NCBI RefSeq assembly: GCF_913058315.1
Contig: NZ_CAJXQY010000014.1
Span: 1 to 57,356 of the forward strand
Reading direction: 5' to 3'
DNA from: an uncultured Alteromonas sp.
Lineage (GTDB): Bacteria; Pseudomonadota; Gammaproteobacteria; Enterobacterales; Alteromonadaceae
Length of the DNA: 57,356 nucleotides
The notes beneath the pieces are model-generated. The model saw only the letters and a program-made list of their open reading frames with translations. It did not search any database and had not been told where the DNA came from. Made by a program: the position numbers and the translations under genes. Position 1 is the first letter of the stretch; each line of letters starts with the position of its first letter. Shown here piece after piece: positions 7,006 to 16,190 of the stretch.

Positions 7006-9807
7006 TTACATGCTGTAACGCATTCCCACCGCGAAAGTTCGGCTGATAATAGCGCTGCCAAAGTTATTGGTTGTTGGATACTGATAATAGCTTTGGTAAA
7101 TTTCATCCGTCAGATTGGTAGCGTCGAAGGTCAGCATCAGATTTTCACTGACATCATAACTCATCTGGAAGTTTAAGCTCTGTTCCGGACGACGGTAAAC
7201 GCCTAATGGATTAGCAAAAATCGCCGCTTCGTAGTTATTCAGAAAATCTTCACGCCATACATAAGATAAGCGCATGTCGAAATCATCTTTCTCGTAAATA
7301 GCCACTACGCTGTAGGATTTATCCGACACTGCAAACATGCTGCGGGACAGTATCCGGGAAATGTAGATTTCGCCGTTTTCATCAACCTCAAATTCCGGGA
7401 TATCCTGCTCCGAATCAAGCATTGTGTAACTCGCCTGAACACCTAAGCCATCCAGAGCTTCAGGCAGATTATCCGGGAAATATACCAGCCCTAACTCAAG
7501 GCCGGATAAAGAACCATCAGAAGCATTACCGGGCTGAGTCAGTACGTATTCGGTAGGCTGTTCATCTTCAGGCCCCTGCAGTGTTACTTTTCTCTTAGAG
7601 TCAAATACAAACCCTTCGATGTCACGCTGGAACCAGGCTGCATAAACAGAGCTTTGTGGTGAGAAATACCATTCCAGAGACAGATCCAGGTTGACAGACT
7701 CTACCGGCCCCAGGTCGGGGTTACCCTGTGTTGATGTTTTTAATTCCAGGCCAGTCAGGTTAGATCCATAATTAATGGTAGGGTTAAGTGCTGCAAAATC
7801 CGGGCGTCTGACGGTTTCTGTATAAGCGAAACGCGCTAACAGGTCGTCGGCAAGATGATAGCGCACAACAAAGCTCGGGAGTACCGAAGTACTTGAACCT
7901 TCACCACTGCCGGTAAGGTTGCCTTCTGCATCAAAGAACGCCATATCACGCTCGGCACGCTCTACCCGTACCCCTATCTGACCATCCAGTGTTTTACCAC
8001 CGAGCTCTGTCATAAAGTCGGCTTCGATGTAGGCTTCTGTTGAAACCTCTTCAATATCGAAGTTGATGGTAGGCGTTTGGTCGGTGACATCGTCATAACC
8101 ATGCAAAGCGCGAATGTCCTGGCGGTTAGCCATCAGATATTTAGCATCTACCGCCGCCCAGCTGTTCGGGAAATTGGCTCTGCCGTCAAAGAAATCACTG
8201 TTAATATAGGTGAAACCGTCTGGTAAGTCGGCCAATGACAGACCTTCATTACCACCGGGGCCTAAATAATCGTAATCTTCAGCCGTACGCTTATCGTAGC
8301 GCAGACCATATTTGATCTTCTCGATGGGACCAAAGGAGACAAATTGCTCAGCATCTACCTTAAAGGTTAGGGCGTCGCCTTCGCCACGGTATGAGTTGTC
8401 AAACAGACCATCAGTCTGCCACAGAGCGCGGTTAGTCACGTCTGACTCATCAATGGCCGTATCAGGATTATCGACAATTTCTAATCCTGGAATACCGCCA
8501 CCGGCGTTAAAATCAAAGTTCAGTGTGCCAGTCAGGTATTGCGGCACGCCACGCATAGCAAAGAACATATTGGTGTATTCGCTGGTCTGATAGATAACTT
8601 CAGACTTAACCTGGAAGTCGTCACTGAGATACCAGTTACCGCCAAGGGCGTATAAAAAGCCATCGGTTTTACCTGTGAAAAAGTCACCACTGGTAAAATT
8701 ATTACCGATGTTTTGTGAATCCAATGCTGAGCCGGACTTAACAATATTGGTCCCTTCATACAAATTTAGCGGTGTAGTGGGATCCAATAAATACGTGTGC
8801 TCTACGTTTTTAAAGAACATCGTGGTTTGATTATCGGTTCTGAACCCATTGTAAAAGGCCTCGAACAAATACTCAGACCAATCATTTGGTGCCCACTGGA
8901 ATGACACACTTACCGCAGGTCGTTCGCGATCACCATAGGAATCAACGCCGAAGATTGCATCCCGCGACAAGTAGTATTCCGAGTCAACACCGTTAACATC
9001 CAGCGTTGAGCCCGCCGCAAAAGGCAGGCCTTCTTCCATACCTGGCGTCCAGAATGTCGACGGAATGCGGGTTAGCATGTCATAAGGCTCAGGCGCGTTT
9101 TTAGTGAAGTACGGCAACATGGCACCCGCCGTGATACTTTGATCGCGGAACCGCGTGCGGGCGTAGGCGACGTTGATCAGTGCACCTACTTCACCAAAAT
9201 CCGTTTCCCAACGATCACTCATCAATAAACTGACATTTGGATCGTAATAGTCTGCCTGTTCCTGCTCAATGGCTCTTGCTGCTAAAACCACTTTGGAACC
9301 GTCGAAGTCGAAAGGTCGTTGGGTTTGTACATCAATTTGCCCGGCCAGGCCGCTACCGAGTTGGGAAGCAGAGCGTGTTTTGTAAACACTGGCGCTTTGC
9401 AGCAAGGCGGCAGGAATATCAGCTAACGCTATTGAGCGTCCTGTGGAGGTAAAAATATTTCTTCCGTTTACCGTTGTCGTTACATCAGAGAGACCTCGAA
9501 TGGTAACCGTATTTACTTCACCCGACGCCCTGTCGGTAACCTGAACCCCGGTTACCCTTTGCAGCGCTTCAACCACGTTATTATCAGGAAATTTACCAAT
9601 GTCCTCAGCCACAATCGCGTCTACTATTTGTAAATTCTGGCGCTTAATGTTGATGGCTTTATTCAAACTAGCGCGGATACCGGAGACTTCAATAACCTCT
9701 ACATCTTCTGGTGTTTCTTCCTGTGCATTATCAGCTTCTTGTGCGTGGAGAAGAGTGCTGCCCAACGCAAATATGACTGCTGTTGCTAGTTGCTTTCTTT
9801 TAAACAT
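7006..9807 (-). CDS. TonB-dependent outer-membrane receptor, predicted arabinooligosaccharide importer
   Basis: The 933-residue protein has a signal peptide (MFKRKQLATAVIFALGS, then LLHAQEA) and a TonB-box-like segment EVIEVSGIRASL. The plug domain includes VDAIVAEDIGKFPDNNVVEAL, VTGVQVTDR and TVTIRGLSDV. The large beta-barrel ends in the typical aromatic-rich strand (TFAVGMRYSM). Receptors with the IRASLNKAI...DIGKFPD opening are the glycan-uptake type common in Alteromonadales and Caulobacterales; no SusD partner is present. I chose the ATG at 9807, which has a GGAGG site eight bases away; the upstream ATG overlaps that site. The gene is divergent from the GH43 operon, so the pair likely captures and cleaves arabinan together. 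Confidence 0.9.
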   Translation of the reverse strand: MFKRKQLATAVIFALGSTLLHAQEADNAQEETPEDVEVIEVSGIRASLNKAINIKRQNLQIVDAIVAEDIGKFPDNNVVEALQRVTGVQVTDRASGEVNTVTIRGLSDVTTTVNGRNIFTSTGRSIALADIPAALLQSASVYKTRSASQLGSGLAGQIDVQTQRPFDFDGSKVVLAARAIEQEQADYYDPNVSLLMSDRWETDFGEVGALINVAYARTRFRDQSITAGAMLPYFTKNAPEPYDMLTRIPSTFWTPGMEEGLPFAAGSTLDVNGVDSEYYLSRDAIFGVDSYGDRERPAVSVSFQWAPNDWSEYLFEAFYNGFRTDNQTTMFFKNVEHTYLLDPTTPLNLYEGTNIVKSGSALDSQNIGNNFTSGDFFTGKTDGFLYALGGNWYLSDDFQVKSEVIYQTSEYTNMFFAMRGVPQYLTGTLNFDFNAGGGIPGLEIVDNPDTAIDESDVTNRALWQTDGLFDNSYRGEGDALTFKVDAEQFVSFGPIEKIKYGLRYDKRTAEDYDYLGPGGNEGLSLADLPDGFTYINSDFFDGRANFPNSWAAVDAKYLMANRQDIRALHGYDDVTDQTPTINFDIEEVSTEAYIEADFMTELGGKTLDGQIGVRVERAERDMAFFDAEGNLTGSGEGSSTSVLPSFVVRYHLADDLLARFAYTETVRRPDFAALNPTINYGSNLTGLELKTSTQGNPDLGPVESVNLDLSLEWYFSPQSSVYAAWFQRDIEGFVFDSKRKVTLQGPEDEQPTEYVLTQPGNASDGSLSGLELGLVYFPDNLPEALDGLGVQASYTMLDSEQDIPEFEVDENGEIYISRILSRSMFAVSDKSYSVVAIYEKDDFDMRLSYVWREDFLNNYEAAIFANPLGVYRRPEQSLNFQMSYDVSENLMLTFDATNLTDEIYQSYYQYPTTNNFGSAIISRTFAVGMRYSM

Positions 9808-9932
9808 ACGGTAAACCTCCATTACTGGGAGCCGAGCAAGCTCCTGACAGTAACCTTTGTATAAGTTGTGTTAACTGCAAAGTAAAAAAATATTAATTTT
9901 CGTAACAGGACGATTAGATTACGATAGATATT

Positions 9933-9942
9933 ATTGTATGAT
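9933..9942 (+). promoter_or_regulatory. Putative arabinose-regulon operator ATTGTATGAT, site 2
   Basis: An exact copy of the motif found at 6860-6869 and 28063-28072, located 126 bp upstream of the TonB receptor start. Confidence 0.5.
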
Positions 9943-10147
9943 TTAATCGGTGTCAACAAAGTCTGTTAAATCTATTAACATTTCTTAACAAACCGGATTG
10001 ACAAGACTGTTTAATTAACAGTCAAGTGCTGAATAGTCAAAAATTTACATATAATAATCAATTAATTACGATCAATTAGATTGATTTACGAAATTTAACT
10101 ATTAACAACAGATTTACATAGTATACACTGTTTGATATATTAAATTA

Positions 10148-10157
10148 GTCATACAAT
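10148..10157 (-). promoter_or_regulatory. Putative arabinose-regulon operator ATTGTATGAC, site 3
   Basis: The minus strand reads ATTGTATGAC, one base different from the other three copies. It ends 22 bp before the GH43 start codon, a position where bound protein would block transcription or initiation. This copy (TTGTATGACTA) fits the GntR-like TNGT-N3-ACNA pattern fully. Confidence 0.5.
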
Positions 10158-10179
10158 ATTACTTTGATGAGGTTTAACC

Positions 10180-13100
10180 ATGAGATGGAACAAAGTGTTG
10201 TTAGCCGTGAGTATTTCTGCCGTACTCGGTGGATGCGGAGACGGAACACAACAAAAAGTTGAAGGTGTTGTTGAGGCCCCTCAAAATGAACCCCCTGTGA
10301 GTGTTACAGATCCGACTTTTCCAACTGGTGTTACGTTTAGTGAAGTGGGCGTTCACGATCCTTCTGTTATTCGTCTGGACGACGGCACTTTCTATATCTT
10401 CGGTTCTCATATGGCCTATGCCAGCTCAACCGATTTAGTTAACTGGACTCAGTTAAATCCCGGTGCCGCCAATAACGAAGATGCCGCGGCTAATACGCCA
10501 CTATTTAATACTTATCCATCTGAAGTGTCTGAGGGCATTGACTGGGTAGGCGGCAATATTGGTTCCTGGGCTTCGGACGTTATCCAGCTAGGCGACGGCC
10601 GTTACTACTTTTATTACAATCACTGTGCGCTGCCCGATACCGGTAACTGTGTATCCCGTTCCTATCTGGGTGTAGCCGTATCAGACAATATTGACGGTCC
10701 TTATGAAGACTTAGGTCTGATCCTGACCACTGGTCATGTGGGTGCAGAAAACCCAGGCATCAATGGCGAAGACTACGACGGTAATGTGCATCCGAATGCC
10801 ATCGACCCGGATGTCTTTTTCGACAAAGAAGGCCGCTTATGGATGGTTTACGGGTCTTATTCCGGTGGTATCTGGATCATGGAAATGGATCCACAAACCG
10901 GTATGGCACTGCCAGACCAGGGCTACGGCACCAAACTCATGGGTGGCTTCTATAGCGCCATTGAAGGGCCATATATGATTTACAGCCCTGAAAGTGATTA
11001 CTACTATCTGTTCACCTCTTTTGGTGGGTATAACAACGCTGATGGCTACAATATGCGTATTGCCCGTTCACGCAATCCTGACGGCCCATTTGTAGACAGC
11101 CTGGGTCAGGACATGATTGGCGCATCGGGCGGCTGGTCTTCCATAGAGCAGTATGGCAATAAGGTCATGGGCGGATTCCTGTTTGATGTGAACCCGGGTG
11201 AAGCCGGTAGCGATAACGGCTACATGGCACCAGGACATAACTCAGCCTATTATGATGAAGAAACCGGTAAATACTTTGTTATCTTCCATACCCGCTTCCC
11301 GGGTTCTGGTGAATTTCATAACGTGCGCGTTCATGAAATGTTCGTTAATGAAGATGGCTGGCTGGTCGTAGCACCGCACCGTTATGTGCCGGTTCAAGGC
11401 GATAATATTGCTGATGAAACCGATTTGTTTGGTACCTTCAAACTGATTAACCACGGCTCCGATATCGACCGTGAGGCAAAGGTTTCTACCTACATTACCC
11501 TGGAAGACTACAATATTGTTAGCGGCGACGTAACCGGTAAATGGTACTACGAAGCGGATAACACAGTGCGTTTGTATCTCGACGGTCGAGGCACCTTTAA
11601 AGGGGTATCCTCATGGCAGTACAACGAAAACAACGGCCAGTTTGTACCAACCTTTACTGCAGTAAATGAAGAAGGTGTGGCAATCTGGGGGAGTAAACTG
11701 TTGGAAAACGATGATGCCACAGCATTGACTAATGCACTGGCTGCCATCTCATTCCCTGCAGAAACCACCGTAGACGTAACCCTGCCAGCAATTGGTGCAA
11801 AAGGTGCCGACATCACCTGGACCAGCAGTCACCCGGATTATATTGAAGTCAAAGGTGAGCCTGAACTGCCGAATGCCAGCTACACTGGCGTGGTAACCCG
11901 TCCTAATGTTGGCTCTGGCGATACCGAGGTGACCTTAACCGCCACCGCTACCCTCAACGGTATGTCGCAAACTCAGACTTACACCATTGTGATCCCGGCT
12001 CAGGTGCCCTTTAACCGTATTGCCCACTACTCATTCGACGGCAACCTGGCTGACGAAACTGGCACCTATGCGGCAGCTACTGCAACCGGCATGCGTCCCG
12101 ATACCGAAGGTACTGTCAACTTCGTTGAAGGCCAGATGGGTCAGGCTGCCATGTTTGATGGCAGCAATGGGGTGCGTCTGCCAGACAGCTTTATTAACTC
12201 CTATAACTACACGGTATCGATGTGGCTCAATGCACAGTCGCTGAACTTGTTCACCCCGGCATTCTTTGGGGATGTTGGTGAAAACGGCTGGATGAGTCTG
12301 GTACCGCAAAGCTGGGACAGCAACATTATGTTGTGGAGTAACTCTGTACTGAAAGGCAGTAACCCCTGGTTTGACGGTATCTCTGGTGTGCCTATGCAAC
12401 TGGATACCTGGACCCACGTAGCGTTCTCCGTTAGCAATGGCTTTGTACGTATTTATATTGATGGCGAACTGGCCGGTGAGGCCAATGGTCTGCCGGATAT
12501 GTTTACCGATTACGAAGGCGTGTTCACCCTGGGCGTAAACCCATTTGATGTACCTTTCAACGGTATGATTGATGAAGTGAAACTGTATGACACGGCATTA
12601 ACCGCAGGTGAAATCAAAAACCTCGACGTTACGCCACTGTCGACAGCTGAACTGCTGGCATCGGCCGCTGAATTACTCGATCTGGGCGACACTACCGCGG
12701 TTATTGCTGATCTGCCAATGCGCCCCTCAGGCCCATACGCGTCAGCCATAAGCTGGAGCTCTTCGAACCCGGATGTGATTAGCACTAAAGGTGAAGTGAC
12801 CCGTCCCGCTAATGGTGAAGACGATGCCCTGGTGGTGCTAACCGCCACCATCACCTTAGAAGGCGAAAGTGTCAGCAAAACTTTCGAAGTCAATGTACGT
12901 GCACTGGGTCTGCCGGATCCGGTAGTTCACTATAGTTTTGATAACGATGACCTGTCTGATGCAACCGGCCAGCAAAGTTCCGGTACACCAACCGGTGCCA
13001 CTATCGAACAGGCAGGCGGTGAAGCAGCCTTTACTGACGGAATTGTAGGCAGAGCGCTGGATATGGATGGTAGCTATGGCGTGCAGCTGGCTGCTGACCT

Positions 13101-13548
13101 GATTAAAGATAACTCCTACGCTATCTCGGTTTGGTTTAACGCCGCTTCGCTCGCCAACTATACCCCAGTGGTATTTGGCTATGCCAATAGCGATAGCTGG
13201 ATCAGCATGATCCCAGGTGGTCACCATGCCTCTACCAATGCCATGGTATGGTCTGGTACTGCCTGGTACGACGCCTTTACCGACCAGGCCCTGGAAACCG
13301 GCACCTGGTACCACATGGTAATGGTTAATAATCAGGGTGCTATGAGTATCTACATCAATGGTGAAGAAGGCTTTGCAGGTCAGAACTTCCCGGATGTGTT
13401 TACACCGGCTCCGGTTACGTCCTTTACGATTGGCGCAAACTTCTGGGATGCAGCTTTCAACGGTCAAATCGATGAGCTGTACATCTTTGATGATGCCCTG
13501 ACGGCAACTGATGTTACGCAAATCTACAACTCGCAACGTCCTGAGTAA
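10180..13548 (+). CDS. GH43 endo-arabinanase-like lipoprotein with tandem Ig-like/LamG modules
   Basis: The 1122-residue protein has a lipoprotein signal ending AVLGGC (Cys19). Its catalytic domain is a GH43 five-bladed propeller with the three expected acids: D60 in VHDPSV (base), D209 in AIDPDVFF (pKa modulator) and E262 in IEGPYM (acid). The order and spacing match endo-alpha-1,5-L-arabinanases, with an arabinanase-type C-terminal beta domain to about residue 520. Two similar modules follow, each a bacterial Ig-like segment (ITWTSSHPDYI; ISWSSSNPDVI) and a concanavalin-like LamG domain (HYSFDGNLADETG; HYSFDNDDLSDATG). These probably bind polysaccharide or the surface. It likely makes the first cut in arabinan at the cell surface. 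A GAGG site precedes the ATG. Confidence 0.88.
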   Translation: MRWNKVLLAVSISAVLGGCGDGTQQKVEGVVEAPQNEPPVSVTDPTFPTGVTFSEVGVHDPSVIRLDDGTFYIFGSHMAYASSTDLVNWTQLNPGAANNEDAAANTPLFNTYPSEVSEGIDWVGGNIGSWASDVIQLGDGRYYFYYNHCALPDTGNCVSRSYLGVAVSDNIDGPYEDLGLILTTGHVGAENPGINGEDYDGNVHPNAIDPDVFFDKEGRLWMVYGSYSGGIWIMEMDPQTGMALPDQGYGTKLMGGFYSAIEGPYMIYSPESDYYYLFTSFGGYNNADGYNMRIARSRNPDGPFVDSLGQDMIGASGGWSSIEQYGNKVMGGFLFDVNPGEAGSDNGYMAPGHNSAYYDEETGKYFVIFHTRFPGSGEFHNVRVHEMFVNEDGWLVVAPHRYVPVQGDNIADETDLFGTFKLINHGSDIDREAKVSTYITLEDYNIVSGDVTGKWYYEADNTVRLYLDGRGTFKGVSSWQYNENNGQFVPTFTAVNEEGVAIWGSKLLENDDATALTNALAAISFPAETTVDVTLPAIGAKGADITWTSSHPDYIEVKGEPELPNASYTGVVTRPNVGSGDTEVTLTATATLNGMSQTQTYTIVIPAQVPFNRIAHYSFDGNLADETGTYAAATATGMRPDTEGTVNFVEGQMGQAAMFDGSNGVRLPDSFINSYNYTVSMWLNAQSLNLFTPAFFGDVGENGWMSLVPQSWDSNIMLWSNSVLKGSNPWFDGISGVPMQLDTWTHVAFSVSNGFVRIYIDGELAGEANGLPDMFTDYEGVFTLGVNPFDVPFNGMIDEVKLYDTALTAGEIKNLDVTPLSTAELLASAAELLDLGDTTAVIADLPMRPSGPYASAISWSSSNPDVISTKGEVTRPANGEDDALVVLTATITLEGESVSKTFEVNVRALGLPDPVVHYSFDNDDLSDATGQQSSGTPTGATIEQAGGEAAFTDGIVGRALDMDGSYGVQLAADLIKDNSYAISVWFNAASLANYTPVVFGYANSDSWISMIPGGHHASTNAMVWSGTAWYDAFTDQALETGTWYHMVMVNNQGAMSIYINGEEGFAGQNFPDVFTPAPVTSFTIGANFWDAAFNGQIDELYIFDDALTATDVTQIYNSQRPE

Positions 13549-13568
13549 GGCTTGCACTTAAGCTATAC

Positions 13569-13599
13569 ACCGCTACCTGTTCTCAGGTAGCGGTTTTTT
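13569..13599 (+). terminator. Strong terminator inside the arabinanase operon
   Basis: ACCGCTACCTG pairs perfectly with CAGGTAGCGGT over a TTCT loop and is followed by TTTTTT. Only 35 bp separate it from the next start codon, leaving little room for a separate promoter, so it probably works as a partial terminator. Confidence 0.85.
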
Positions 13600-13634
13600 C
13601 GTTTCTTCGACACTCGTAATCTTTAAGGATCATC

Positions 13635-14591
13635 ATGAGAAAACGACTTCTAAGCACCGCCTTCGCCTGTTTGTTTGCCTCTATGGCCAGTGCTGACAAC
13701 CCGATTGTTACTGATGTATTTACCGCCGATCCGGCTGCGATGGTGTATAACGACACCGTGTACCTGTACACCGGCCATGACGAAGCGCCTAATAACGATA
13801 AATTTTTCGAAATGCATGACTGGCTGGCCTATAGCTCCACCGACATGGTGAACTGGAAAGCCCACGGGCCAATCATGAAAGGCGTTGATTTTGAATGGGC
13901 AGTACCGGGCTTTGCCTGGGCCTCCCATATGGTAGAAAAAGACGGGACGTTTTATTTTTACACCACTGTCCGCCACGATGAAACCAAACCCGGTTTCGCT
14001 ATCGGTGTGGCCACCTCAGACTCGCCTACCGGACCGTTTAAAGACGCTATCGGCAAAGCGCTCATTACTGATGATATGACAACCCATACGCCAAATGACT
14101 GGGACGATATCGACCCGGCAATCTTTATTGAAGAAAACGGCGATGCCTACATGTTCTTTGGCAACCTGATGCCTAAGTACGTCAAACTCAAAGACAACAT
14201 GCTGGAACTTGATGGCGAGATAAAGACCATCGACGTGCCCAATTACACCGAAGCGTCCTGGGTGCACAAAAAGGGCGATAATTATTACTTCAGCTATGCC
14301 TGTGAGTTCCCGGAGAAGATCTGCTATGCCATGAGTAAAAGCATTCATGGCCCGTGGGAATATAAGGGCATCCTTAACGAAGTAGCCGGTAATTCTGAGA
14401 CCAATCATCAGTCCATCATTGAGTACCAGGGCAAGAGCTATTTTATTTATCACACCGGTGCACTGCCGCCTAAAGACGGCAAGGCAAGCGGCGGTCGTTT
14501 TCGTCGTTCGGTGGCCGTTGAGCCTTTATATTACAACCAAGACGGCACCCTGAAACGCGTCATTATGACCACTGAAGGCGTGCAGAAATAA
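13635..14591 (+). CDS. GH43 arabinofuranosidase/arabinosidase, exported
   Basis: The 318-residue protein has a cleavable signal peptide (MRKRLLSTAFACLFASMASA, then DNP) and a single GH43 propeller with no accessory module. The catalytic acids can be placed: D32 in TADPAAMVY, D160 in DDIDPAIFI and E206 in NYTEASWV. Small GH43 enzymes of this build remove arabinofuranose or xylose units from oligosaccharides; arabinose specificity is inferred from the neighbours. It is expected in the periplasm. A TAAGGATC site precedes the ATG. The GH51 gene starts nine bases after its stop, so the two are co-transcribed. Transcription must read through the terminator at 13569-13599 unless a promoter hides in the 35-bp spacer. 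Confidence 0.87.
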   Translation: MRKRLLSTAFACLFASMASADNPIVTDVFTADPAAMVYNDTVYLYTGHDEAPNNDKFFEMHDWLAYSSTDMVNWKAHGPIMKGVDFEWAVPGFAWASHMVEKDGTFYFYTTVRHDETKPGFAIGVATSDSPTGPFKDAIGKALITDDMTTHTPNDWDDIDPAIFIEENGDAYMFFGNLMPKYVKLKDNMLELDGEIKTIDVPNYTEASWVHKKGDNYYFSYACEFPEKICYAMSKSIHGPWEYKGILNEVAGNSETNHQSIIEYQGKSYFIYHTGALPPKDGKASGGRFRRSVAVEPLYYNQDGTLKRVIMTTEGVQK

Positions 14592-14600
14592 CAAGGAGTA

Positions 14601-16139
14601 ATGATGAAGTTAAAACTAGTTGCCTGTGCCCTGCTCGGGGTTGGCCTGTCGTTTGGCTGTGTTTCCAAACAACATGATGTAAGTATCACTGCCGACCTCA
14701 GTAAGGAAGGAGCCACCATTAATAAGGATATCTACGGTCAGTTTGCCGAGCATCTTGGACGGGGTATTTACGAGGGTATCTGGGTCGGCCATGACTCAGA
14801 TATTCCCAATACCAAAGGATTTCGCAATGATGTCCTCAACGCCCTGAAGGACATTAAGGTGCCTCTGGTACGTTGGCCGGGCGGTTGCTTTGCCGATGAA
14901 TACCATTGGCGCGACGGTATTGGCAATCCAGCCAAACGCCCGGTTAAAGTCAATACTCACTGGGGCGGAGTGGAAGAAGACAACGCTGTGGGTACCCACG
15001 AGTTTTTCGATTTTGTTGAATTACTCCGAGCGGATGCCTACATCAACGGCAACCTGGGCAGCGGTACCGTACGGGAAATGGCCGAATGGGTGGAGTACAT
15101 GACCTCTGACAAAAACTCCACACTGGCCAATCAACGCCGGGCCAATGGTCGCGAAGAACCTTGGGACATCGCCTATTTTGGTATTGGAAACGAAAGCTGG
15201 GGCTGTGGTGGCCACATGTCGCCGGAGTATTACGTTGACCTGTATAACCAGTTCGCCACCTTTATCAAAACCCCACCGGGTAAAAAGCCTAAACTGGTGG
15301 CCAGCGGGGGGCATACCGAAGATACGAAGTGGACAGATGTATTAAGCGCCAGTATTGAACGCAATATGGACGGCATCAGTTATCACTTTTACACATTGCC
15401 TAACAGCGACTGGTCGAATAAAGGGCATGCCACTGAGTTTACCGAAACGGACTGGTTTAAAACCATGGAGCGTACTTATCGAATGGATAAATACCTCAGC
15501 GATAATATCGCGAAACTCGATGCCAACGACCCTGACGGCAAACTGGCCTTTTATGTGGACGAATGGGGTACCTGGTATGACCCCGAGCCAGACCGTGAAC
15601 CCGGCTTTTTATATCAACAAAACACCCTGCGTGATGCGGTATTAACCGCGGTAAACTTTAACCTGTTTCATCACTATGCCGATCGGGTGCACATGACCAA
15701 TATCGCGCAAATGGTCAATGTACTGCAGGCCATGATTCTGACCGATGGTGAAGATATGCTGCTAACACCGACCTATCATGTTTATGGTATGTACAAGGTG
15801 TTTCAGGATGCCACGTCAATCCCATTCACCATTAACAGTGGCGAGTATGAACAGGGCGACCAATCGTTACCGGCCGTCACCGCCTCTATTGCGAAAGGCC
15901 AGGATGGCAAGGTGTATATTGCTCTGGTTAATTTAGATCCAGCCAATGAAGCTGAGGTGGCACTGACGTTAAACAACGGTGATTTTTCTTCACTGGTCGG
16001 TCAAATTCTGACGGCTGATGCGATAACGGCTAAAAATACGTTTGCCGCCAAGGAAGTAGTGAAACCCGAATCATTCAGCAGTGACCTTGACGAACTCGTG
16101 TTGCCCGCTAAGTCGGTTCTGGTTGCAGAGCTGAAATAA
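14601..16139 (+). CDS. GH51 alpha-L-arabinofuranosidase
   Basis: The 512-residue enzyme shows the GH51 clan-A barrel: LVRWPGGCFADEYHW, the acid/base E198 in FGIGNESWGCGG and the nucleophile E321 in FYVDEWGTWYD. The C-terminal beta-sandwich ends in KSVLVAEL. It hydrolyses terminal alpha-L-arabinofuranosyl bonds with retention. Many GH51 enzymes are cytoplasmic, but this one begins with a hydrophobic export signal (MKLKLVACALLGVGLSFGC); the lipobox is imperfect, so it is exported and possibly lipid-anchored. Two ATG codons are adjacent. The second (14604) has the better spacing from the AAGGAG site. It is the last gene of the operon. Confidence 0.9.
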   Translation: MMKLKLVACALLGVGLSFGCVSKQHDVSITADLSKEGATINKDIYGQFAEHLGRGIYEGIWVGHDSDIPNTKGFRNDVLNALKDIKVPLVRWPGGCFADEYHWRDGIGNPAKRPVKVNTHWGGVEEDNAVGTHEFFDFVELLRADAYINGNLGSGTVREMAEWVEYMTSDKNSTLANQRRANGREEPWDIAYFGIGNESWGCGGHMSPEYYVDLYNQFATFIKTPPGKKPKLVASGGHTEDTKWTDVLSASIERNMDGISYHFYTLPNSDWSNKGHATEFTETDWFKTMERTYRMDKYLSDNIAKLDANDPDGKLAFYVDEWGTWYDPEPDREPGFLYQQNTLRDAVLTAVNFNLFHHYADRVHMTNIAQMVNVLQAMILTDGEDMLLTPTYHVYGMYKVFQDATSIPFTINSGEYEQGDQSLPAVTASIAKGQDGKVYIALVNLDPANEAEVALTLNNGDFSSLVGQILTADAITAKNTFAAKEVVKPESFSSDLDELVLPAKSVLVAELK

Positions 16140-16156
16140 GCAGGTTCGTTGCAGAT

Positions 16157-16190
16157 AAAAGCGCGGTCAGTGACTGGTCGCGCTTTTTTT
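16157..16190 (+). terminator. Terminator of the GH43-GH51 operon
   Basis: AGCGCG pairs with CGCGCT around an inner GTCAGTGAC palindrome and is followed by a seven-T run. The T-run touches the stop codon of the convergent tapT gene. Confidence 0.8.

Larger units (their letters stand above)
9808..10179. promoter_or_regulatory. Divergent AT-rich promoter region of TonB receptor and GH43 operon
   Basis: This 372-bp region separates two divergent transcripts. It holds two copies of the candidate operator (9933-9942 and 10148-10157), two CTATTAACA copies (9972-9980 and 10099-10107) and a palindrome GACTGTT-TAATT-AACAGTC at 10005-10023. No open frame with a ribosome site is present. The clustering suggests the main control point of the locus. 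Confidence 0.55.

Noticed and set aside
12856..13557. Long minus-strand open frame (about 233 codons) opposite the arabinanase
   Set aside because: It lies wholly within a well-supported GH43/LamG gene, has no recognisable domain and no ribosome site; it is a codon-bias shadow.
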